Shown one piece after another: positions 1 to 6,277 of a DNA stretch of 7,564 nucleotides. The stretch's first letter is position 1. Each line of letters starts with the position of its first letter. Made by a program: the position numbers and the translations under genes. The notes beneath the pieces are model-generated. The model had not been told where the DNA came from, made no database searches, and worked only from the letters and a program-made list of their open reading frames with translations. Source of the stretch: Minisyncoccota bacterium (lineage in GTDB: Bacteria > Patescibacteriota > Minisyncoccia > Phycocordibacterales > Phycocordibacteraceae); the NCBI GenBank assembly GCA_022844065.1, contig JALHML010000024.1, positions 1 through 7,564 on the forward strand, written 5' to 3'.

Positions 1-683
1 GCAAAGCCTCCCTTCATAGCGTCAGTTGAGCGTGCGGTAACCTGCGTAAAGGTAGCGCCACCCTTAAGCCCCGGAAGGGTGAAGGTAGTCGGACCCACGT
101 TATAACTTTCTCCGGCAGCATCCGCGTAGACGGTTGTTACAAGAGTACCCGGAGCGCCTCCCTTACTAGCAGGGACCGTTACAGAGTCACGGATCCTGAA
201 AATCAAACCGTCCGGCGTCTCAAAACGAGTGTTTTTAATGAGTTGCTGAGGCACTGTCTGCTTATTCTCGATAGTGAGCGTACCCTGGGCAGACTGATTC
301 ACGGTCTCCGTGCCCTCGCTCTCAACGTCAACGCTCGCTACCTTCTCAACGGTAAGTATCTCGAACGGGAGATCGCCCGCTGAACCCGTTGCAAGGAACT
401 CGCCTGCGACGGCAGTTTGATTCTCAGTTGCCGCTACGTTTACCTCAGCACCAGAGAACGCGAACAAGGCTCCAATTGAGCCAAGGATAATTATGGCAGC
501 CACAATTGCCGTTCCAACCGGGAACGAACGCTTTGATCGCGGTGGTAGAGGTCGTGCATAGCTTGGACGTTCAAGCGGAGGTGGCGGGGGCACCGGAGAC
601 GATGTATACGCTGGTGCGTCCTCACTACCTTCCATAGCACGTCGGCGCGATGGCGGGATGATGTCATTCAGATTCTTTTGCAT
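1..683 (-). CDS. Baseplate J/gp47-like single-pass membrane protein (partial, C-terminus off the left edge)
   Basis: The frame is open from an ATG at 683 to the window edge, giving 227 residues plus two bases of the next codon. Residues 1-55 are a cytoplasmic-type tail: an N-terminal motif LNDIIPPSRRR (residues 5-15), then a proline-rich stretch (30-48) and a basic patch (RSKR, 49-52). Residues about 56-77 form one hydrophobic membrane helix, so the rest should lie outside the membrane. From about 130 the sequence is beta-rich (QGTLTIEN, TRFETPDGLIFRI, ESYNVGPTTFTLPGLKGG), which I recognise as the domain usually annotated 'baseplate J/gp47 family' in Parcubacteria. No phage genes are nearby, so a cell-envelope role is more likely than a tail baseplate. 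The start lies 87 nt after the stop of an actin-like ATPase gene, probably in the same operon. An in-frame stop lies a short way upstream, with no other ATG between. There is no convincing Shine-Dalgarno sequence. The family call is from memory of the pattern; the N-terminal docking role is inferred. Confidence 0.8.
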   Translation of the reverse strand, partial: MQKNLNDIIPPSRRRAMEGSEDAPAYTSSPVPPPPPLERPSYARPLPPRSKRSFPVGTAIVAAIIILGSIGALFAFSGAEVNVAATENQTAVAGEFLATGSAGDLPFEILTVEKVASVDVESEGTETVNQSAQGTLTIENKQTVPQQLIKNTRFETPDGLIFRIRDSVTVPASKGGAPGTLVTTVYADAAGESYNVGPTTFTLPGLKGGATFTQVTARSTDAMKGGF

Positions 684-684
684 A

Positions 685-694
685 TCTACGTAGA
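685..694. other. 10-bp perfect palindrome just upstream of the membrane-protein start
   Basis: TCTACGTAGA is self-complementary and ends two bases from the start codon at 683. Its position would suit an operator or a small structure at the translation start, but a 10-bp palindrome can occur by chance and no second copy was noticed. The function is unknown. Confidence 0.2.
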
Positions 695-722
695 AAAGCC
701 TCGATATGAGTAGTACCGCCTA

Positions 723-728
723 AGTATA
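723..728 (-). promoter_or_regulatory. Possible internal -10 element before the membrane-protein gene
   Basis: The minus strand reads TATACT at 728-723, in the 87-nt gap between the ATPase stop (771) and the membrane-protein start (683). It lies 39 nt from the ATG, unlike the 7-9 nt seen for the other promoters here, and has no recognisable -35. It may be a secondary promoter inside the operon or chance. Confidence 0.25.
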
Positions 729-770
729 CACCCAGATACGCGTCGCTGAGCTTCGTGCGGGTATAACAGT

Positions 771-1931
771 CTAAATCGATTCGGGAGGTGCCTCAGGAAG
801 ATTCCTGCCCCGCGCGGCATAGAGCGCAAGAAGCGCGAGGAACAAGTCTCCATCCCCAAGTCCCCTTGTCTTAACTCTCGTCGCGAGATGCGACGGCGTT
901 ATTGGTATAACGGACAACGGTTCGTCCGAGAGCCACAACGAACGGAGTCTACTCTTCTCTAACGTTCGCTTTAGATAATCACGCGCGTCAGTGTCCGCAA
1001 GAAGAAGAAGGGTGCGTGGAAGTGCCTGAACGGCAGCGACGCTCGAGAACGCGCCATGCAAGCCGTCGAGCCATATGCGCTCTGCTTCCTCTGATTCCTT
1101 AGCAAAGGATTCGTTGGCAACCGGATCGATCATATCAACTGCTGATAGGTGTGCCCGCTGCCCTGCTTTCTTTGCGGCTATAAGAAGGTCCTGGGTGCCG
1201 TACGCAACGCTTCTGACCTCTACAAGAAGTCCTCGCTTTATAAAGGCCGCGTCAGTGCCCGTTCCCGACACATCCAGCACCACAAAATCCTTCTGGTGCG
1301 GGTATAGGTCCCTAAACACGGTATATGCGACAGGCGCAAAGGCCGTTAGCTCAATCTCGTTTGTATGAAATGCTTTCCGCAACGAGGACTCTATGGCATG
1401 TGCTGCCTCCTTTTCGAGCGTAGAGGCGAGAATAACGAGTTCTGCACGCGTTACGCGCTTTCCAAAGGGATTCGGTGTCTCGTAGCCGTTGAGGATCGTT
1501 GCAACAACCGTGTGGCCAGAACTTACGCGATCCTTAGGCACAACGGCTGTCTTCTTAATAGCGTCTGTAAGGTGCGCATGCGAGAAGGTGAACGCGTTCC
1601 TCTGCTGAATGTTTGTTGTTGAGACAAGGGTTTCCTGCCACGGAGCTGCTACTGATACAAGTACTTTCTCGACACCCCCGCTCCCGGTCTCACGCCTTAA
1701 CGCAGGAGCCCCTTCCTCAATTAGGAGACGCTCGAGGAAGGAAAGCGAGCGCAGCATGCCGTCCCTGATGGTCTCGCCTTCGCGCGTTTCAATGTCAACA
1801 CGGGCAGTGTAGTAGATAATAGGTGACTTCCCTTCTTCATAATGCACGTAGGCCCCACCCACGGAGGCTGAGCCAATGTCTATAAGCGCGACAGAACGCG
1901 CTTTCTTCTTGTTGAAGGAAAAAAGACCCAT
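771..1931 (-). CDS. PilM/FtsA-like actin-fold (ASKHA) ATPase
   Basis: This 386-residue protein has actin-fold nucleotide-binding motifs: phosphate 1 at residues 17-29 (IDIGSASVGGAYV) and phosphate 2 at about 217-231 (VVLDVSGTGTDAAFI). Further on, YGTQDLL (244-250) resembles the segment after phosphate 2 in FtsA and PilM. The part at about 90-190, with LNGYETPNPFGKRV at 147-160, resembles the 1C/SHS2-type subdomain that replaces actin's subdomain 1B in FtsA and PilM. It has no signal peptide or membrane segment, so it should be cytoplasmic or membrane-associated through a partner. In type IV pilus systems PilM binds ATP and the N-terminal peptide of membrane protein PilN. Here the following gene encodes a single-pass membrane protein with a PilN-like N-terminal motif. 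The start at 1931 fits an extended -10 seven nt upstream. No pilB, pilC, pilT or pilO lies in the window, so the symbol pilM is not assigned. The fold is fairly sure; the specific role is inferred. Confidence 0.75.
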   Translation of the reverse strand: MGLFSFNKKKARSVALIDIGSASVGGAYVHYEEGKSPIIYYTARVDIETREGETIRDGMLRSLSFLERLLIEEGAPALRRETGSGGVEKVLVSVAAPWQETLVSTTNIQQRNAFTFSHAHLTDAIKKTAVVPKDRVSSGHTVVATILNGYETPNPFGKRVTRAELVILASTLEKEAAHAIESSLRKAFHTNEIELTAFAPVAYTVFRDLYPHQKDFVVLDVSGTGTDAAFIKRGLLVEVRSVAYGTQDLLIAAKKAGQRAHLSAVDMIDPVANESFAKESEEAERIWLDGLHGAFSSVAAVQALPRTLLLLADTDARDYLKRTLEKSRLRSLWLSDEPLSVIPITPSHLATRVKTRGLGDGDLFLALLALYAARGRNLPEAPPESI

Positions 1932-1938
1932 AGAACGG

Positions 1939-1947
1939 AGTATACCA
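1939..1947 (-). promoter_or_regulatory. Extended -10 promoter of the ATPase/membrane-protein unit (predicted leaderless)
   Basis: The minus strand reads TGGTATACT from 1947 to 1939, a TGn extended -10 with a near-consensus hexamer. Only 7 nt separate it from the ATG at 1931, so transcription should begin at or next to the start codon. No Shine-Dalgarno sequence and no good -35 are visible. Confidence 0.6.
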
Positions 1948-2001
1948 GCTGCTCTTCACGCTAGCTTTACACATAGGTGTCTATAGTTATCCCATTACTC
2001 T

Positions 2002-2007
2002 TATATT
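2002..2007 (+). promoter_or_regulatory. -10 element of the small charged protein gene (predicted near-leaderless)
   Basis: TATATT ends 9 nt before the ATG at 2017, giving an expected leader of about 0-3 nt. The bases between (CAAAAATCT) contain no Shine-Dalgarno sequence. A TTTACA at 1966-1971 is too far upstream to be its -35. The 85-bp gap holds this promoter back to back with that of the divergent ATPase gene. Confidence 0.45.
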
Positions 2008-2016
2008 CAAAAATCT

Positions 2017-2271
2017 ATGGCTGATAATCCAGATCTAAACAACAGAGCAGAAGACCACGCAGAGTGGTGGGAAGGCGTGAAGAAGGAGCAGGCTGCTCGC
2101 TCCGAAAAGCTTGATGCGGAGAAGCGTCTTGAGAACAACAAGATGCTTGAGGACTTCGGCGAGGAAGTGGATGCAGCCGGAGATTGGGTTGAAGCGGACT
2201 GGGATCAGTTCAAGGCTCGCGTTCAGCAATGGACAAACAAGGCAGAGGTTAAGATTGACGACGCTATCTAA
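2017..2271 (+). CDS. Small charged, Trp-rich helical protein of unknown function
   Basis: This 84-residue protein is very rich in Asp, Glu, Lys and Arg, with five tryptophans (W17, W18, W57, W62, W72), no cysteine and no membrane segment or signal peptide. Most of it looks alpha-helical, with charged runs that could form amphipathic helices or a short coiled coil. The C-terminal third (DWDQFKARVQQW, 61-72) faintly recalls the WxQFKGKVKxxW pattern of CsbD/YjbJ stress proteins, but that is too weak to name it. It is probably a real gene: it has a -10 nine nt before the ATG, tandem stops (TAA TGA TAA, 2269-2277) and a strong hairpin terminator 15 nt after the stop. It stands alone between a divergent ATPase gene and the convergent alaS. 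I do not recognise the family. Confidence 0.8.
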   Translation: MADNPDLNNRAEDHAEWWEGVKKEQAARSEKLDAEKRLENNKMLEDFGEEVDAAGDWVEADWDQFKARVQQWTNKAEVKIDDAI

Positions 2272-2286
2272 TGATAACTGACGCCA

Positions 2287-2318
2287 AAGAAAGAGCCCCT
2301 AGCTAGGGGCTCTTTCTT
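2287..2318. terminator. Perfect bidirectional terminator hairpin
   Basis: A 32-bp perfect inverted repeat with 16-nt arms (AAGAAAGAGCCCCTAG and its exact complement). GC-rich GAGCCCC/GGGGCTC forms the stem core; the ends are A-rich on the left and T-rich on the right, with more pyrimidines following. Read on either strand the hairpin is followed by a T-rich run, so it can end both the small-protein transcript (+) and the alaS transcript (-), whose stop is at 2347. Confidence 0.9.
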
Positions 2319-2346
2319 CCTTATGCTGGGAGACTAGGAATCAAAC

Positions 2347-4263
2347 CTACTCCAACACCCCCTTAATCCTGCGAACCCCGCTCGCAACAGCCTCTTCCTT
2401 CTGAATACGGAACTTCCGTCCGTCTGCATGTATCTCGCTCGTATTCGCTACATGGGGCCCTCCACAGAACTCAAGAGAAAAGGCATTTGGAATATCCGGT
2501 GTCTCTTCCGTTGCGTGTATTGGTCCAACAGAATACACAGACACCATGTCCGGATACTTAACGCCGAACTCCATCTCTGCACCGAGCTTCTCAGCCTCTT
2601 CGCGTGCCATAACCGTACGCGTAACCGGAAGATCCTGGTATATAACCTCGTTCACAATCCTTTCAACCTCAGCTTTCTGTTCGTCCGTCATCTTAGTTGG
2701 GGATGCAAAGTCTATACGGAGACGCTCAGAAGTTATGTTTGAACCGCGTTGCTTAACCTCAGAACCTAGCACCATCTGAAGTGCCTTAAGGAGAATATGG
2801 TGCGTTGTGTGATACCGGACCGTCTGTTCTGCATGGTCTGCGAGCCCGCCCGCGAAGCGCTGCGCTCCTCCTGCTCTCGAGGTTTCCTGATGCTTCTTCA
2901 TAAGCTCAAGTACACCAGCGAGGTCTATCTCAATCTCGCGCTCGTTTGCAATCTCTTCAGTTAGCTCAACAGGGAAGCCGTAGGAGGTAAACAGGGTAAA
3001 CACATCCTCTGGAGTAACGGTGTCCTTTGCAACCAACTTCTCAAGCTCACGCATGCCGCTCGTAAGAGTTTTGCGGAATTTCTCTTCCTCTTTCTCAATC
3101 TCCTCTGCAATCTTCAGAGCGTTCGCAAGCACGTGTGGGTACTGGTCCGCATAGGCCTGTCCATATCCTTTCGCAACATCAGCGAGCACGGCGTCCTTGA
3201 TTCCAAGACGATCTGATTCACGTATCGCACGCCGCAGGAGTCGGCGAAGCACGTAGCCAGCTTCTGTGTTAGACGGGAGAATGCCCTCTGCGAGTATGAA
3301 CGTACTTGCGCGCATATGGTCGAGAATGATGCGGAATGCCCGTGTCGTTGCCTCGTCTTCCCCATACTTCTTTCCAGAGCGCTCTTCTATAACCGCACGG
3401 GCGGCATCAAAAATATCAAGCATGAAGATATCCGGCCCAACCGTTGCCATCGTTATGCGCTCAAGACCTCCACCAAAATCAATATTCTTCTTTGGAAGCT
3501 CCTCAAAGGAACCATCCTCCTTCTTAACAAACTGCATGAACACAGAGTTCCCAATCTCAACAAATCGCCCGCAATCGCAGTTTGGATGGCAGTTCGCACC
3601 CCATTTTGGATCGTGTGGTGTGCCGAAGTCATAGAAGATCTCTGAGTCTGGACCCCCTGGCTCGCCTGCTGGCATGTTGCTAGGGACACCAGAACGACTC
3701 CACCAGTTCTTTTTCGCGTCATACGCAAATATCCGGTCGCTTGGACCCATACCCTTCAAGTACCCGTCTGCTTCGCTCCCTATGTTAGAGAACTCGGCAT
3801 CGACTCCTTTCTCCTTGAAGAGTCTCTTCCAAAGTTCTACGGCTTCCGTATCAAGCGCGATGCCAGCCTCCTTGTCCTCTGCAAATACGGTTACATAGAG
3901 CTTGCTTGGGTCGATACCAAATCCAGTCTCGGTACTTGTGAGGAATTCAAATATCCAGGGGAGCTGTTCTTGTTTGAAATAGTCACCAAAGGACCAGTTC
4001 CCAAGCATCTCGAAGAATGTCGTATGACGGTTATCTCCAACCTCCTCAATGTCTCCTGCTCGAAATGCGAGCTGCGAGTTAACCACGCGCTTTCCTTCCG
4101 GATGATCCTTTCCGAGGAAGTACGGGAGTAGAGGCTGCATCCCACTTGAGGTGAAGAGGGTTGTTGGGTCGTTCCCGGGCACAATAGGAGCCGATGGGAT
4201 AACCACGTGGCCACGAGCCTCGTAGAAAGCGAGGAACCGCTTACGGACTTCAGATACAGTCAT
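2347..4263 (-). CDS. alaS: Alanine--tRNA ligase, reduced form lacking the editing beta-barrel and C-Ala
   Basis: This class II synthetase charges tRNA-Ala with alanine in the cytoplasm. The aminoacylation core is complete: GMQPLLPYFLG (41-51), RHTTFFEMLGNWSFGDYF (79-96, motif 2), EIGNSVFMQF (236-245) and GGGLERI (264-270, motif 3). A helical tRNA-recognition region follows to about 460. The editing domain keeps its zinc ligands, HTTHH (H485, H489) and CGGPH (C600, H604), so clearing of Ser- and Gly-tRNA-Ala is likely retained. At 638 residues it is much shorter than the usual ~875. Only about 25 residues join the tRNA-binding region to the first editing histidine, so the beta-barrel subdomain is absent. 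The protein ends just after ASGVRRIKGVLE, so the C-Ala dimerisation domain is absent too. C225, H226, C229 and C231 form an unusual cluster in the catalytic domain. The gene is divergent from the M13 peptidase and ends at the shared terminator. Confidence 0.96.
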   Translation of the reverse strand: MTVSEVRKRFLAFYEARGHVVIPSAPIVPGNDPTTLFTSSGMQPLLPYFLGKDHPEGKRVVNSQLAFRAGDIEEVGDNRHTTFFEMLGNWSFGDYFKQEQLPWIFEFLTSTETGFGIDPSKLYVTVFAEDKEAGIALDTEAVELWKRLFKEKGVDAEFSNIGSEADGYLKGMGPSDRIFAYDAKKNWWSRSGVPSNMPAGEPGGPDSEIFYDFGTPHDPKWGANCHPNCDCGRFVEIGNSVFMQFVKKEDGSFEELPKKNIDFGGGLERITMATVGPDIFMLDIFDAARAVIEERSGKKYGEDEATTRAFRIILDHMRASTFILAEGILPSNTEAGYVLRRLLRRAIRESDRLGIKDAVLADVAKGYGQAYADQYPHVLANALKIAEEIEKEEEKFRKTLTSGMRELEKLVAKDTVTPEDVFTLFTSYGFPVELTEEIANEREIEIDLAGVLELMKKHQETSRAGGAQRFAGGLADHAEQTVRYHTTHHILLKALQMVLGSEVKQRGSNITSERLRIDFASPTKMTDEQKAEVERIVNEVIYQDLPVTRTVMAREEAEKLGAEMEFGVKYPDMVSVYSVGPIHATEETPDIPNAFSLEFCGGPHVANTSEIHADGRKFRIQKEEAVASGVRRIKGVLE

Positions 4264-4272
4264 AGTGGTATG

Positions 4273-4281
4273 ACGATAGCA
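4273..4281 (-). promoter_or_regulatory. Probable extended -10 of alaS
   Basis: The minus strand reads TGCTATCGT from 4281 to 4273: a TGn extension followed by a hexamer matching TATAAT at four positions. The hexamer ends 9 nt before the alaS ATG (4263), the spacing seen at other starts in this window. No Shine-Dalgarno sequence precedes the ATG. It sits beside the M13 promoter, so the two divergent promoters must share bound DNA. Confidence 0.4.
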
Positions 4282-4288
4282 TGGCGGC

Positions 4289-4294
4289 TATACT
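4289..4294 (+). promoter_or_regulatory. -10 element of the M13 peptidase gene (predicted near-leaderless)
   Basis: TATACT lies 9 nt before the ATG at 4304 and 15 nt before the second in-frame ATG at 4310. The expected transcription start is about 4300-4304, supporting 4304 as the first codon of a leaderless or near-leaderless message. No Shine-Dalgarno sequence or clear -35 is visible in the 40-bp divergent gap. Confidence 0.5.
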
Positions 4295-4303
4295 GAGCGC
4301 TAT

Positions 4304-6277
4304 ATGGCTATGAAAAATAATTCCTGGGGTTTCGATGTGCGCGAGCTCGATACAGCAATACGGCCGCAGGATGACTTCTTTCATCACGTGCATAAAAAGT
4401 GGATAGAATCGAATCCTATACCTAAGACGGAGTCGTGGTGGGGTTCGTTCAATATAGTCAGATTCAAAACTGAGAAGCAAATTCGCGCTCTCGTTGAAGA
4501 GCTCGTCGCCAAGAAGACTCTTCCGAAGCAGAGCGCCGCCCGGATGGTCAGCGACCTATATCGCTCTGGTATGGATATAGATCGGAGAAACAAGCTCGGC
4601 TTAACTCCTATATCGCCGACACTTGCATCTATAGACACAATTAAGGACAGCAAAGGTCTTCAGAAAGTAATTGCCCTGCTCCATCGCATGGACATCAATG
4701 CTCTGTGGGGCTTTGATATTGACCAGGACATGAAGAACAGCGAGGCCTACGCGTTCTACCTAGGACAAGGCGGCTTGAGTCTTCCCGATCGCGAATATTA
4801 TCTAAAGGACGATGCGGAGTCGAAGCGAATTAGAGATGCCTTTGCAGTGCATGTCGAAAAGATGTTCAAACTCATGGGACAACCAGCGGCGAACGCAAAA
4901 CAAAGCACTGAGGCTGTTCTTCGTATCGAAACAGCGCTTGCAAAGATATCGATGCGTAAAGAGGACATGCGCGATCCAGATAAGATCTACCATAAGTTTT
5001 CGTTGCCAAAACTAAAGAAGCTCGCACCCGCAATAGACTGGGATAGCTATCTATCTCGTATTGGCGCACTGAAGGCTGAGTATTACCTCGTTATGCAGCC
5101 TGATTTTTTTGCAGCAGTGAACGGCATGCTCGAGTCAGTCTCCCTTGAAGATTGGAAGACATATCTTTCTTTCCATGTCGTGAACGAATTTTCCGGTGCG
5201 CTATCAGAGCCCTTTATCAAACAGAGCTTCTCGTTCTATGGAAAGACCCTTATGGGCACCAGGGCCTTGAAGCCTCTGTGGCGCCGAACGCTTTCAACTG
5301 TAAACGGAACACTCGGTGAAGTACTCGGAAAGCTATACGTTGAGCGCCACTTCCCACCAGACGCAAAGCGGAAGATGGATCTTCTTGTTGACGATCTCTT
5401 TACGGCATACGAAGCACGATTGCGCTCCCTTGATTGGATGAGCAAAGCAACAAAGAAGAAGGCGTTGCTCAAGCTTTCAACCTTCAACCGAAAGATCGGG
5501 TATCCAAAGAAGTGGCGGTCATACGCGGGTCTTGATATCCGTTCCGACGACTATGTAGGTAACATCATTCGTGCAACCGAATATGAGCTTAAGCGGGACA
5601 TGCGAAGACTTGGAAAGCCAGTAGACCGGGCAGAATGGCTCATGTATCCGCAGACCGTGAACGCGTACTATCAGCCAACAATGAACGACATTGTATTTCC
5701 AGCAGCTATTCTGCAACCCCCATTCTTTTATTTTGGTGCCGATGATGCTCTTAACTATGGCGCTATAGGCACCGTTATTGGCCACGAAATAACACACGGC
5801 TTTGATGATGAGGGTTCAAAGTTCGACGCGAAGGGCAATTTGAAGAGTTGGTGGACGAAGGAAGACCGTAGTCGCTTCATGGCCAAGGCGAGGAAAGTTG
5901 AAAAACAGTTCAATGACTATGAAGTAGACGATGGCCTTACCGTTAACGGTAAATTAACGCTTGGTGAGAATATTGCGGACCTTGGCGGGCTTTCAATTGC
6001 CTACGATGCGTACCAGCTCCAGCTTGAGCGCACAGGCAGAAAGAATATCGATGGTCTTACGCCTGAAGAACGATTCTTTATTGGGTTTTCGCTTTTCGAG
6101 CGCGAACACTGCACACCTGAATTCACGAAAAAACAGGTACTCACTGACCCACACTCGCCGGGACTATTCCGTATTAATGGACCAGTATCAAACTTCGGGA
6201 AGTTCTATGAGGCTTTCAAAGTTAAAAAGGGAGACGGACACTTCCGCCCAGCCAAAGATCGCGAGATGGTTTGGTAA
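4304..6277 (+). CDS. M13-family (neprilysin/PepO-like) zinc metallopeptidase
   Basis: This 657-residue protein covers the whole M13 fold. The N-terminal domain opens with DDFFHHVHKKWI (23-34, family form DDFYxYVNGxW) and has LGQGGLSLPDREYYL (153-167). The catalytic domain has NAYYQPTMNDIVFPAAIL (453-470), the zinc site HEITH (494-498, catalytic E495) and GENIADLGG (554-562) with third ligand E555 and supporting D559. The C-terminus has DPHSPGLFRINGPVSNF (615-631). M13 enzymes cleave oligopeptides within a closed chamber. No signal peptide or membrane anchor is present and there is only one cysteine (C603), so a cytosolic, disulfide-free oligopeptidase is expected. The protein ends MVW, without the Cys of the usual C-terminal CxxW. 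ATG 4304 is preferred over ATG 4310 because of the -10 spacing. The gene is divergent from alaS and convergent with ung, its TAA directly abutting the complement of the ung stop. It resembles PepO, but the symbol is not assigned. Confidence 0.95.
   Translation: MAMKNNSWGFDVRELDTAIRPQDDFFHHVHKKWIESNPIPKTESWWGSFNIVRFKTEKQIRALVEELVAKKTLPKQSAARMVSDLYRSGMDIDRRNKLGLTPISPTLASIDTIKDSKGLQKVIALLHRMDINALWGFDIDQDMKNSEAYAFYLGQGGLSLPDREYYLKDDAESKRIRDAFAVHVEKMFKLMGQPAANAKQSTEAVLRIETALAKISMRKEDMRDPDKIYHKFSLPKLKKLAPAIDWDSYLSRIGALKAEYYLVMQPDFFAAVNGMLESVSLEDWKTYLSFHVVNEFSGALSEPFIKQSFSFYGKTLMGTRALKPLWRRTLSTVNGTLGEVLGKLYVERHFPPDAKRKMDLLVDDLFTAYEARLRSLDWMSKATKKKALLKLSTFNRKIGYPKKWRSYAGLDIRSDDYVGNIIRATEYELKRDMRRLGKPVDRAEWLMYPQTVNAYYQPTMNDIVFPAAILQPPFFYFGADDALNYGAIGTVIGHEITHGFDDEGSKFDAKGNLKSWWTKEDRSRFMAKARKVEKQFNDYEVDDGLTVNGKLTLGENIADLGGLSIAYDAYQLQLERTGRKNIDGLTPEERFFIGFSLFEREHCTPEFTKKQVLTDPHSPGLFRINGPVSNFGKFYEAFKVKKGDGHFRPAKDREMVW

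Noticed and set aside
1..683. Prophage remnant suggested by the baseplate-J-like domain.
   Set aside because: No tail, capsid, integrase or lysis genes are present. The membrane anchor and the partner ATPase fit a cellular envelope module instead.
1075..1812. Three plus-strand open frames (1075-1368, 1365-1622, 1609-1812) opposite the ATPase gene.
   Set aside because: They have no recognisable motifs and no ribosome sites, and they lie antisense to a gene with clear actin-fold motifs.
1975..1986. Short inverted repeat ATAG-GTGT-CTAT in the divergent gap, considered as an operator or terminator.
   Set aside because: The stem has only four A/T-rich pairs, which is expected by chance.
2324..2350. 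tRNA 3'-end look-alike on the minus strand: a T-arm-like stem-loop (GTAGG, loop TTTGATT, CCTAG) followed by TCTCCCA and GCA, right after the alaS stop.
   Set aside because: The loop lacks the conserved C56, one stem pair fails, the tail is GCA rather than CCA, and no matching 5' acceptor strand (TGGGAGA) or D/anticodon arms are found upstream. At most it is a degenerate fragment.
2428..3898. Several open frames of 74-122 aa on the strand opposite alaS.
   Set aside because: They are antisense shadows of a strongly conserved AlaRS frame, with low-complexity, motif-free translations.
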